From: Undaria pinnatifida
Taxonomy: Eukaryota; Sar; Phaeophyceae; Laminariales; Alariaceae
Reading direction: 5' to 3'
NCBI GenBank assembly: GCA_012845835.1
Contig: JABAKD010000028.1
Span: 9,179,632-9,243,631, forward strand
DNA length: 64,000 nt
Positions 1 through 9,878 of the stretch are shown here, in pieces. Each line of letters starts with the position of its first letter. Within the stretch, counting starts at the first letter, position 1. The notes beneath the pieces are model-generated. The model did no database searches. It saw nothing but the letters and a program-made list of their open reading frames with translations, and was not told where the DNA came from. A program made the position numbers and the translations under genes.

Positions 1-671
1 CGGCTCAATGAACAAAACTCATGTCCTAGGTTTAAGAACATTAACACCGCAAAACAAAGAACGGCATTCCGACGATTTTGTGTCAACCCTTGTAGCACCG
101 CCCTTCCGACGTGAGAACAAAAGCACTTGGATTTGGACTAGGATGGTTTCTTCAGGAGCTGGAAATGGGTCAAGGAGCCCCGTCACCACGAGACAAATGT
201 TAGACTTTGACCCGTGAGACATGTCACCGGAACTGCATGTGCATATTTTTTCTGAAAACGTAGGAGTTTCAGCCTGGTACAAAGTAAGAGCGGGTGGGGC
301 TGCCTCCCAAAACGTTCAATCATTGTCAACACCCCGCCGCTACTGTCTGCCAAAAATATTGCTACAACCTTATCGTGGCGCCCGTAACAACATGCTACTA
401 CTATTAATAGGGCGGTAGGGGGTGCACTGGCTCTTTTTACTACTTCTGTGGGTGGTTGCTTTGAGGAGCTCGATACCTTACCTAAAAACCTGACTTCGAG
501 TACACCGACAGCGCAAATGTCGATGGCCGAAAACTCATGGCTTACGCATAAAACAAAAAAAAAACTTCTAAGAACGTAAAAACAAAGCATGATCAAACAT
601 TCCCACGGGTTTGGGGTTGAGGAGCCCCGTCATTTTATTTTTCAGAAAGTGTTTCGGCCAAAACGTGGTAC
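1..671 (+). repeat. Dispersed repeat family A, fragments and one fuller copy
   Basis: Family A is defined by a core reading roughly TTCCGACGATTT, then AGGAGCCCCGTCATT, then TTCGGCCAAAA, then GGTATACC and CTATCGTAGCACGCG, preceded by GAGGAGCTC and a CCTAGGT block. Here 24-90 is a fragment (CCTAGGT through CCGACGATTTTG), and about 455-671 carries GAGGAGCTC through GGCCAAAACGTGGTA. Other copies lie at 1008-1092 (minus), 20262-20515, 21397-21621, 39838-40155, 40180-40405 and 42127-42400. No open frame is shared, so the family looks non-autonomous. Confidence 0.7.
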
Positions 672-1092
672 CTGGTAGTCATTTGACCATTGACCACGCG
701 CATTTTTCGTGGCGGAACACCGCTCCTACTCGCAATAGGCAACAGGGACACCCCCAGCATTTGGGCGCTAATGACGGTTTTTGGGCGGTAATCTGAGTGG
801 TCGGGCAACGAAACAGTCAGCGTGCCCCTGGCAAAGAGGATCATTAATGCTGGGGTCTGTAAGTTAAGTGTGTTTCCGCTTCATTGTCGTGACAGCGAAC
901 ACAAAAGCGGACACCGGGACGCTCGCAAGGGGGCAGCCCAAAAAAAACACGGAAAAAAAAAATAAATAGCGCCGTCGGCCACCATCGACCTCAACCCAGT
1001 CTCGCTACAAGACGCGTCCTACGCTAGATAGAGGTGTTACGGTATACCACGTTTTGGCCGAAACACTATCTGAAAAATAAAATGACGGGGCT
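623..1092. repeat. 470-bp inverted-repeat structure made of two family A ends
   Basis: The 48-bp arms at 623-670 and 1045-1092 are inverted copies with one mismatch, beginning AGCCCCGTCATTTTATTTTT. The right arm continues as a reverse-complement family A end (ACGCGTCC...TAGATAGAGG). The 374-bp interior has no gene. Confidence 0.8.
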
Positions 1093-2828
1093 GGTATTAA
1101 TATAGCAGGCAACAAAATACGTAAGCCCTCCCCCCATGCATGGTATGTCGATTACACTCTCCCCCTTTTGAAGGTACGCGCTATTTCTAGGCTTACCGTA
1201 CGGTCTCCATTGCGACATCTAGCTCGCCCGACCCTCGGTCGTCGGGTCCGATCTCGCCACGGCTGTAACGCCGCCCGTGCTCGTCCCAGTAGAAGTTTCT
1301 CAGAGCGGTTTCTATGCGTGGGTCCCTTGAAAAAAATGAAAAAGCAATTGGCGGGCGAAAAACAACATGATTTTTTGTTTGCTGGATCACTCGAATGCAC
1401 AACGCTCCGTCTTTGTTTATCCATTTCGCAGCGGCGAAACACAAGTGCTCTAATTTCCAAGCAGTTTGCCCCCCCCCGAAGACCGTGAATGCACGTTCTA
1501 AGGGAGTTGGACCTTCGTGGGTGGGATCATAACGATGGGGGCATGCCCTACCGAAATGTCTATACATGCTTTCGAGACGGAGCGTGGTTGGGGCGGGAGG
1601 ACGGACGGGGATATATGGGCGCGCAGAATATTTCAGCCAGCACTACGCTAGTCGTGTGGGAGCAAATAGTAACCGGCGACCTCGTAGTGTGGCTATTGAA
1701 CAGCGTGAGCCGAGACGTTTTGTATCCAATTGAATGTTGAGCCTCGCACTTGAGTCCGTACACCCGATACACGTGCGATGTGTGCTGACGGGGTTGAACT
1801 TTTACAGCACTCCACACAAGATGACATCACCCGCCAGCACCTACCGTGGCCCGTTTAAAACAAAGGCCGGAACCAAACGGGAGGACACTTGTCGAAATCG
1901 CGACTAAACAGCAGTGCATGCCGAGCCCAACCGTTTCCAGGTCAAGCAGCCCGGCAACCTACGCTAAACTACCCCGTACTGAAAATCCTCGATTTAAACC
2001 GCTCAGGTGAATGGAAGCGTAGCGTCCTCATGCTGGTTGTGTCTGCCTACACCAAGTAGGTCAAGCTACAGCTAATGTAACATGAGGGTATGCGGCGGCG
2101 GCAGCCACAACTGTTGATTTCTCCGAGGCATCTTCCAGCACCCAGACGATGCTTCTTTCCTGCCCCCCCCGTATCACCAGTTCGGGTACAAGATGGACCA
2201 ACCGAGGAATACCGCCACCGCAGCGCGATTGCCGCACACCCGTACCTCTGTGGATCCGAATTGTTCGTTGGATGCGCGCTAGGACCGATCCACGGTCCTT
2301 TTTGTGAATGACCCCTTCTCTCGCGAAAGGGCTGCCGGCTGTGCGCCACCTGCCCATGGGTTGAGGTGTGGGGTGCACGAAATCAGGAACAACAGACGGC
2401 TGACCCGCATGTTTTTTTTATTGGTTGTGGTAGTGACCAAACAATGCTCGTTCGCAGGCAGGGCTTGCCCATTTTTTCAACTGCCACGCCATCTGAGGTT
2501 GAGATAGTCACCGCCAAGAATGTCGTGTGTAGGGGAAACGTGGATGCACGCTCCAGGCGCGCACCCGGCCAGCATTCGCCGAGTTTGTCCGTCGAGGAAT
2601 TTAGCACATGACCGCTCCACATTTTATCCTCGAATGATATCTTGACAGTCATGTATCCGATCCAGGCTCACCAAAATGCCGCTTGAGGCCCTTGCGCGCT
2701 GTCGCCCGTGGTCGCTTTCGTAGAAAACAAGCAACATTTGAGAGGGAAGAGGCGTGGGCCCAGCCTCTCCGCTGTCGGTCCATCCCGGGGAAAGTCTGTT
2801 GACGTTCCTATTGAACATTACTAAAGCG
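1093..2828. other. No recognisable gene
   Basis: Short overlapping frames on both strands with no domain or splice structure. A CGG-rich patch lies at about 2090-2105. Nothing else supported. Confidence 0.5.
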
Positions 2829-2900
2829 TTACAGCTGTGAGATCGAGGATTTCATCGAACCGCATCTTTGCAAGCTGCGCGTGATACACCGATCGCGCGT
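2829..2900 (+). repeat. Dispersed repeat family D
   Basis: Opens CAGCTGTGAGATCGAGGAT, then CATCTTTGCAAGCTG and ACCGATCGCGCGTGTTA. The same order of blocks occurs at 4505-4570 and 36064-36150, and shorter pieces at 38590-38640, 37856-37885 (inverted), 47210-47240 and 47697-47730 (inverted, GAACTCACGGCTGACGT). Confidence 0.6.
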
Positions 2901-2965
2901 GTTACGGCGGGTTGTAGGCCCTCGTGAATCATACGGGTCGTTCGGTGACCCCGCCTTAGTGCTAG

Positions 2966-3316
2966 CTAGTACTGCCACACCAGCGATAATATTACCACCG
3001 TCTCTAAAACGAGCCCCGTCCCCAGTCTTTGGGTTACCGCCTTCTCCAGAAGGAACTCTTTTTCTACGCGTTCCACGTCACGCTTTCCCACCTTGTTGTT
3101 TGCCCTGGCAGCAGCGACGCGGCCTTTTTGTTCCTCCTGTCGCACCCTCTCTGTCAGCAACGTAAGGTCCAGCACCCGCTGAGTCGCCGTTTTGGCCCGG
3201 GCTCGTTTAGCCGCGTCGTCAGCTCCATGCTTCGACTGCAATCGAGGCGACGGGGTGTCGGTGTTTGAGCTGCGGCCGATGGTATTCTGCAGTCTGTATG
3301 CTTTTACGACTTGCAC
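2966..3316 (-). CDS. Small Lys/Arg/Glu-rich open frame, uncertain
   Basis: A 116-codon frame whose middle is rich in Ala, Arg, Lys and Glu with a heptad-like pattern (TERVRQEEQKGRVAAA), suggesting a coiled coil. It lies directly beside a dispersed-repeat copy (2829-2900). It may be a fragment of a mobile-element protein or chance. No family recognised. Confidence 0.18.
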   Translation of the reverse strand: MQVVKAYRLQNTIGRSSNTDTPSPRLQSKHGADDAAKRARAKTATQRVLDLTLLTERVRQEEQKGRVAAARANNKVGKRDVERVEKEFLLEKAVTQRLGTGLVLETVVILSLVWQY

Positions 3317-3423
3317 GAGATACGTTAGCTTTGGGCGTTAACATCGCCTTTAGAACTGGGCCCACTTTCATGGGGGATAGAACACTTGGAACTAGGGTCG
3401 CCTATTGCTGTTCTCACATTTAA

Positions 3424-3515
3424 CCCGTAGCCGTGGTCTAGCGCGTGGTCGCAGGACAGGCTGCTATAACTCTGGAGTGGAAAAAATACCGCGAGGGAAA
3501 AACATAAAACCAGGC
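3424..3515 (+). repeat. Divergent fragment of dispersed repeat family F
   Basis: GTGGTCGCAGGACAGGCTG, ACTCTGGAG and the GAGGGAAAAACATAAAACC end match, in order, the family F copies at 12864 and 27778, with more divergence. Confidence 0.6.
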
Positions 3516-3994
3516 TGAAAACCATTAGCTTATGAACTGAAACAAAGTCGAGGAAAGTCAATCCGTGCTCGCAGTTTTCTGATTCAGTCGATTGTTTTAG
3601 CTTGGATTTTTTTAGTTGGCGGAAAACCCTCGGTCGACATGTGCGGGGTCATAAGGGATCGTGACGTCGTTTTCCGGCAACAAGCCAAAGATTGGAAACA
3701 GTTAAAGGGCTGCGACTCAGGGGCTGCTTGAGCAAATACTGCTTCTTTACGCATGGAGCGACACGTCTTCCCCCTAAATAGTTAACTGGTTAGCCTTTGC
3801 GGGGCGCCCGTAGGAGCATCCGCTCTGATGCATGTTTACTGACCCGCTGCGCAACAGCTGCTACCCCACCGGTGGCCCAGACTTCCCCCCGAAAGTCTGA
3901 TCCACGCCGCGAGGCCGTGTCGCCCAAACCACCCGCGAAGAGTTGGACGCTTGCCGGGACTTCCACGGGCCATCGTCCGCCGCTCTAGCCTCGG

Positions 3995-4160
3995 GGCTAA
4001 CCACGCTAGGTGTGCAGCAGAAGTTTCCAAGAACGAAATACTCGTGAGTCTATCCCACTACCCGATAGTTTCGTGCCTGAGGAGCTCAATCGGTCAGAAA
4101 CATGTTGACAAACCTTTGGCCCCAAGAGTGCAATACCCCTACCGCACTATAGAGGGATGA
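3995..4160 (+). repeat. Dispersed repeat family B
   Basis: Contains CGCTAGGTGTGCAGCAGA, GATAGTTTCGTGCCTGAGGA, GAGCTCAATCGGTCA, and CCCTACCGCACTATAGAGGG. The same blocks occur in the same order at 17650-17900 (DSCC1 intron 4) and 40450-40745. Family B shares GAGGAGCTC with family A, and the copy at 40450 abuts a family A copy, so the two may be parts of one larger element. Confidence 0.7.
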
Positions 4161-4194
4161 CTCTACTATAATCCTTAACCCTTTTACTGCGGTG

Positions 4195-4390
4195 GGACCC
4201 CCCCGTAGTGCCGGCGCAATAGTGCCACCGCTCTCTACAATGCCGATGATAGCGCTTGGCAAGACCGAAATTTCGCTGTAGTAACTCTTATGGTAAAATA
4301 GTAATGCTATTTCCAGTAGTGCCGATGCCCTGAACAGTGCCGGTATATTAGGCTGGCGCACACCGGCACTATTGGGAGCCCCCCGTTGTA
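4195..4390. repeat. Short inverted repeats with AGTGCCGG
   Basis: AGTGCCGG occurs at about 4207 and 4336 and inverted as CCGGCACT at about 4366, with C-rich GGGACCCCCCC and GGGAGCCCCCC blocks at the two ends. This may be a small degraded inverted-repeat element. Confidence 0.35.
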
Positions 4391-6584
4391 CTGCATATAT
4401 GATTCCACACTAACTTCAAGTATATTTCTCTTAACAATCATGGGTACGCAGTTCCAACGAGGTTGGCAGGGTAGGTTTTATACAATGGGCTCAAATACGT
4501 CATCTGTGATTTTCGATCAATTTAACGGTCGGATACTCATCTTTGCGAGCTGCGTGCTGCACCGCCCGCGCGTTTTTACGGGTGTATTGATCTTTGAAGA
4601 TATAGGCCAATCACTATTCCCCCTGGATGTTGTCGCCAGGGTCAACTGGACAAAATGTACCCAAGGGGCGACTTCGATCCATAATCCTTCTGTGCATTGA
4701 TACTATATAACCCGAATGGAGAGGGACAAAAAGCTATTTCTTTTATCGATCAATAATACGAGGGCACACACTCACGTGGGAAACGTTCTTCCACGCCGAA
4801 TGCTCGGCGACGGCTGCCTCTGCTTCCGCCCTTCGCCGTTGCTCCCTGCGTTTCGTGCAGAAATAAGTGGCAAAGGAGCGTTCATGGTCGGCACTAGCTT
4901 ACGGGGGGAGGCCCAGGTTCCACAGGCAACACTTTTGGCATGAACACAGGAAGGGAAGGCTGTAGTTGTGACATTGACTGGCCAAGAACACAGTGAAACC
5001 CTCAGGCCAATAACCGAATGGTATATGGTGCCAGTTACATCACAACATAAACATAGGAAAATACTATGAAGGGAGAAAAACCTTGATTTTTCTCGCTCGA
5101 GCGCGGGGGGGGGTGTACTAATTCCATGCGTAGCCGCAGTCTTAGGACCATATCAGGAGACCCTCGCATCCTTACAATGCCGGGACGGAGCACGGCGGTT
5201 TTCGTCGACCAGGGAGACATCGCGTGTGTGTGCACCAAGCGCGAACAGCCGTGAGACGTTCAGCGAGTCGCATGAAGGATGAGCTGCATCCTACTAAGAA
5301 CCACTTGTGAGACGGACTGCCGCACATTGTGCGTACTTTCTTGCGTATGGGATGACAGCGTCGAACTAATTCGTTTTATTTTCTGGTGTGGCCACTTCCA
5401 GAGACAGCAACGGGGATACTAGGCATCTGCCTCTTGGGTGCTTTGCCAAAGGCACACTACGTGATATCGCCCCCCTTGCAAGTTAAGGCTCTCCGCTTGG
5501 CACAATATTGTCTGACTCCGACCATAGCTACGGTGGGAGGGTAGCTTTTGGGGCCATCGTTTGGGGGAGGTCGGGATCACTCGCGCGAGTAACTCCCCTG
5601 CTCTTTCGCGGCATTAAACTTTCGCGCTGTTTTAACTTTGCGATATATGAATCGGCAATGGAATGGTGAGGTACGCTGCGCTAAAAACAAGGCGTAAAGT
5701 CCTTTTGTCAGTGAGGTAGGCGCAGAGTCACTCGTGCCAGTGGCTCAAAAGCCGGTAGTGCAAAAAAGGGGGTATGATGCTGCAATACCGTAGGCTTGGT
5801 CCTCGACGATCATCTCGGCTACCGCCAAAACATAAAACAAGGAGAAGAAAAGAACTGAACCTCTGGTAGTCTAGCTCACGCAGTGAGAGATGAGAGGCGT
5901 GTTTTACACGGTAGTTGAGAACCGATGCCAAACCCAGCAGGGGCGGGGGACGACATCAGCGTTTCCAACGTGGGGTTATCACTGGTTGGGTGCGTATGTG
6001 CTGTTCCGAAAAACACGTGCGTTGTGCAACTATGGCTCTTGCCATGCCAATATCAGAGCAAGGGCAGGGCCTCTAGCTCATTTTCACCCTTTTGCTGCTG
6101 CAGGATTGGTTCCACTCTAATTTCAAGGACTATGACCCCCAAAAACGTGAGTTCAGTTCTCAAAGGGGTAACCGCGGCTCACTCGGCTTGCGCAAGCTTC
6201 CGCTTGCAGTCTTCCAGGTAGCCCGTCAACCTCAATCGGTCCTCATCCCAGCCCTCGCCATTCCTAAGAGACGCGATGCGCAGGGGGCAGATTGGTTTGC
6301 GGGAAATGTTGGCTCCATCTTGATCACAGCACCGAAATGTATCGGGAGCGACAAAGAAATAGCAGGTGTGCACAATCACGACGAGCACCTTGGGACGCCA
6401 GTACATCGTATTCCCTTGCAGAAATTTGCGTGTTTGCAGAACGACGACTCAGCCGCGCTAGAAGCAACAAAACAGACCATCAGACCGTGGAAAGGTCGGT
6501 CGGCGCTGTAAAAGAGATTGCGCATCATGCACCCACCAATCTCGCCCTCGGTTTGCGATAATGTTCATTGGCCCCACCAAAACC
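4391..6584. other. No recognisable gene
   Basis: Contains a family D piece near 4505-4570. The remainder shows only short frames on both strands with no domain. It may include the 3' untranslated region of the minus-strand PPxY gene near its end. Confidence 0.45.
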
Positions 6585-7236
6585 TCACCGAAACGATGAG
6601 ACCCAGGTGGCCCCCCTCTGCTCTGACCCATTCCCTGGCAGGGCCCCAGGCCTTCCGACACCTCGGGGCGCTGAGCTTGCGCGCCCACCTCGCCACCCCG
6701 ACGTCACTTTCAGCGACTCTTGAACGGTTTCTGGTCCAGTAGTGTCCGGACCGAACGTCGCTCCACCCCCCACAACCCTTCTCCTTCGTCTCCCCCTTTC
6801 TCTTTCGCGCTCTCGCTCTCTGTATCGCTGATATCGATCCCACCCGACGTCTGGCATGGTACGATTTTGTCTGCGCGAGGGTGCGATCATGGGGTCACGA
6901 CTCTCGGTGTCGTAGAATTTTTCTTGCAAAGGTAGCGGTAGGTCCTCGGGGGTGTCGATGGGATACACGGGCCGGCCAAAAGGCTCTGGTCTGACCCTCT
7001 GGTTCCCGGTTGTTTGCCCTTTTCGGTCCCCAGCGTAGGCAGCGTCGTCTACGTTGTTTTTTCGCGGTGGTGCGGCTATCTCTTTCCCCTCCTCCGCCCC
7101 CTCCTCTTCCTCCTTCTCCTCGGAAAAGACGCTGTCTCCTCCCGAAGTTGTGTGGTAACTTGGGGGATGCCCGAGCGTTCCGCTTTCAGAAGACCCAGCG
7201 TCGTCGGATGTGAGCGGATGCGACGGAACGCGTCTC

Positions 7237-7296
<60 letters not shown>

Positions 7297-7973
7297 GTTT
7301 TGTTTCTGTGGCTTTCGCTCGCGTGCGATGAAAGGCGGACAGCTTCTTCATACGGCGGAGGTGGAACCATTTCTATTTGGTCTGGCGGTTGTAGAGCAGA
7401 TTTTTCGTCGGAATCGGTGATCGCAGACCTTGATCCGGTCTCCCAAGGATCGTCATGAACCCACCAAGGATGCGCTCCGCCCTCGGTGTTGTATTGATCC
7501 CGTGACTCCAACATGCCTCCATAAGGTATCCTGTGCCGTGTGAGTCCTTCGCTCCCCCCGGCACGCCAACCCATCTCCATTTCAAACTCTCCGCGGGCGC
7601 TCCCAATAGGGTAGCCCCTCGTGTCATTGTTGGCGTCATCTCTATCTGCATCAAGCCCACCGGCCGATATCGCGAGCGACCAGCATTTCTCCCCTCGCCA
7701 GCCCTGCGCGCCCTCGCTTTCCGTGTCCTCCGTTTCTGCAACCTCCACAAGCTTAAGCCTTCGCAGCAACCATTGCACAAGGTGCAAGGACCGAGGTGCA
7801 CGACCGGTGGACACCCACCTTCGCATGGAGACGTCCACAACGATATTTTGGCTGTTTTCCATCTCCTCCGGTTGGGAAGCGACGTCACTAAAGACCGAAG
7901 AAGTAACCCAACTGCGTCCATGAGAGAGAGCGCGACGGTTTGTTTTCCAGAAGTTTTGGAACGAAAACGGCAC
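6585..7973 (-). CDS. Hypothetical protein with two PPxY motifs and polyalanine, probably a 3' exon
   Basis: A 462-codon open frame, the longest outside satellite DNA, with composition that looks coding. Visible features in order: a basic N-terminal segment, an acidic stretch (ETEDTESEGA), VPPPPYEEAV (a PPPY motif), a polyalanine run encoded by the triplet array at 7241-7294, HPPSYHTTS (a PPSY motif), an acidic Glu-rich block, an Arg-rich block (RERERERERGRRRRR), and a Gly/Arg/Ser-rich tail. PPxY motifs bind WW domains, typically of Nedd4-type ubiquitin ligases, so a role as adaptor or cytoplasmic tail is possible; no enzymatic domain is seen. The minus-strand sequence TTCGGTCTTTAG near 7910-7921 would be a good splice acceptor, so the true exon may begin there and the ATG at 7973 may not be used. 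Family not recognised. Confidence 0.5.
7241..7294 (-). repeat. CTG/CAG triplet array, polyalanine-coding
   Basis: Eighteen perfect CTG units on the plus strand. They are read as GCA (Ala) in the minus-strand PPxY frame. Similar triplet arrays recur at 25261, 41663 and 41845. Confidence 0.9.
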
Positions 7974-8945
7974 AGGATGAGACGGCCACGCGATGACGAA
8001 ACTGTCGTGTGTTGTTTGGTTTTGACCGTCAGCATGTCACATTTACATTTCCGTGCTTTCCCTACCGTACGAGCGAAAAATAGTTGCTCGATAGGGGCGG
8101 GAAAGATCCTACACCATGGGTCAAATTTAGCGCGTGGGTACGCCACGTACAGGTCCTTTGCTGGGCTACACATACACGGTCAAGGTAAAAATCGTGGGCT
8201 GCTTGGACTTCGACCTTCGTATGTTTCGCCCTTGAAGACTCTGCCGCTGTTTTGTCTGACGCACAGGTTCATACATATACATCCACGGTAACGTTTGATC
8301 AACGATAGCATGGTGCCGGTCCGGTTCTAGATATTGTCGTAGACCCTCCAAGCATCATTGCAGCGCATCGGTTCCACGCCGACCTAGGCGTTTGCCTAAA
8401 ACAAATGGCTATTTTTGTGTGCCGCACTTACCTCGCAAGAGCCTCCTTGATGTCGGGTTTTCTGAAGGAGGTGCTAACTTGAAATACCTCAGGCGGGTCA
8501 TCAATGCCTTCCGGGGTGTGTGGCAGGCCATTACCGGCGTGGGCTTCTCGTCCCGCCAACGAATTGTTCAAGGTGACCTTAACCACTACCGTAAGCTGAT
8601 AGAACGGATGTCGTTGCTCGACAACCTGTAGAAAGGGGAAGAAATAGACCAACCGGTTCGATCATGGCACTTATTTGTAGCCGTTTTTAATTCTGAAAAT
8701 ATTCTCACACTAATGCTAAGTAGTTTGTCCGCAACAACGTGGGTCTAGTTTCGAAAGGGCTGGCAGAGAAATTGTGTATGCTGCCTTTTTTGTTGTGTCT
8801 CCCAAAGGACGGTGATACTACTTGCAGTAATCTGCTTAGTTTTGCCGAACGATATCACTGCTACATGTAACGCCACGTTCAAGGGGTGCATCGAGGAGCT
8901 CGTGTTATTTCGGTGCAGTAGCTGTGCCGTGTATTGTGGAGGTTT

Positions 8946-9177
8946 GTACGAGACTGGCTCGCGTGAATCCTTTTCCTACTGCAAGCGTGATCCAATTCCA
9001 ATTCCAAGTCGTGGAGGGTACGATTTAAGAGAGCTCAATTGTAGAGAAATGGCGACTTGTATCGTGGCGGTTAGTACGAGGCTGGCTCGTGTAGACCCTT
9101 TTCCTACTGCAATCGTTATCCAACTCTTATTCCAAGTCGAGGGGGGTTTGATTTACGAGAGCTCGATTTTAGATTAA
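8946..9177 (+). repeat. Tandem duplication, period 128 bp
   Basis: Unit 1 (8946-9073) and unit 2 (9074-9177) both run GTACGAG(A/G)CTGGCTCG, CCTTTTCCTACTGCAA, ATTCCAAGTCG, and end with a GAGAGCTC block. The flanks also carry ATTTAAGAGAG-type words seen again around 50200-50760. Confidence 0.85.
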
Positions 9178-9377
9178 TTCCGACTCACTCTAGATCAAAT
9201 GGCATGGCATGGGCACAGTAAACACTACCTGGTATTATAACACGTACCCATTCCCATTTAAGAGAAGTACCGATTCAAGAGAGATTTACTTGGGCTAACG
9301 CACTCCTCTGTTAAATCGTATGCCCTCCCATGAAGTTTATCCCTACAAATATGTGTCCAGCTGAATACGGGTAGGGT

Positions 9378-9878
9378 TCAGAATAGTCGCACCTTAACAG
9401 CTGCTGCCTCCCGCCTACCAGCCACCCAGACCGCCCCCCCGTTCTCCGGTCCGCGGGAGTACACCACACGAGCGGTCCCCCTTGGCCTTTCCCCTTTTCC
9501 TTCCACGTCTTCGAGAAAATTCTTGGATTCTGTAGGTACCAGTGGCTTCAATCTCCTGCTGCGATCAGCACCGGCGGCAACATCTTCTGACTCGGCGTTA
9601 TCCAGAGGATTTTCCCAAGCCGCCGCCGCGCTATTATCGACCGCAGAACCCTCACCGTCACCGCAGGTTGGGTCGATACCGTGACCTGGAGCAGTGCTTC
9701 TAGGAAGAGACTCTTGCGAAGTAGCTAGCGCTTCGACCGAGGTTGGGGCTGATGATGTCGGTGCCATTCCTCGTACGGCTGCGGATACTGAAGCGGTGGC
9801 GGCCGTGACTATTGTGGAAACTACTTCGGACACCGCTGCCGCCTCTGTCGGGCCGATGTCGCTGGGGGCCTTCGCCAT
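9378..9878 (-). CDS. Hypothetical Ala/Ser/Thr-rich open frame, possible 5' exon
   Basis: A 166-codon frame opening MAKAPSDIG in a good start context (GGGATGGCG on the minus strand). It is rich in Ala, Ser, Thr and Val, with an acidic middle and a basic end. A possible donor (AAG|GTGCGA) lies near its end. It sits 1.4 kb upstream of, and on the same strand as, the PPxY frame at 6585-7973, so it could be the first exon of that gene. No domain is recognised and the composition is GC-rich enough that an open frame by chance is possible. Confidence 0.3.
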   Translation of the reverse strand: MAKAPSDIGPTEAAAVSEVVSTIVTAATASVSAAVRGMAPTSSAPTSVEALATSQESLPRSTAPGHGIDPTCGDGEGSAVDNSAAAAWENPLDNAESEDVAAGADRSRRLKPLVPTESKNFLEDVEGKGERPRGTARVVYSRGPENGGAVWVAGRREAAAVKVRLF

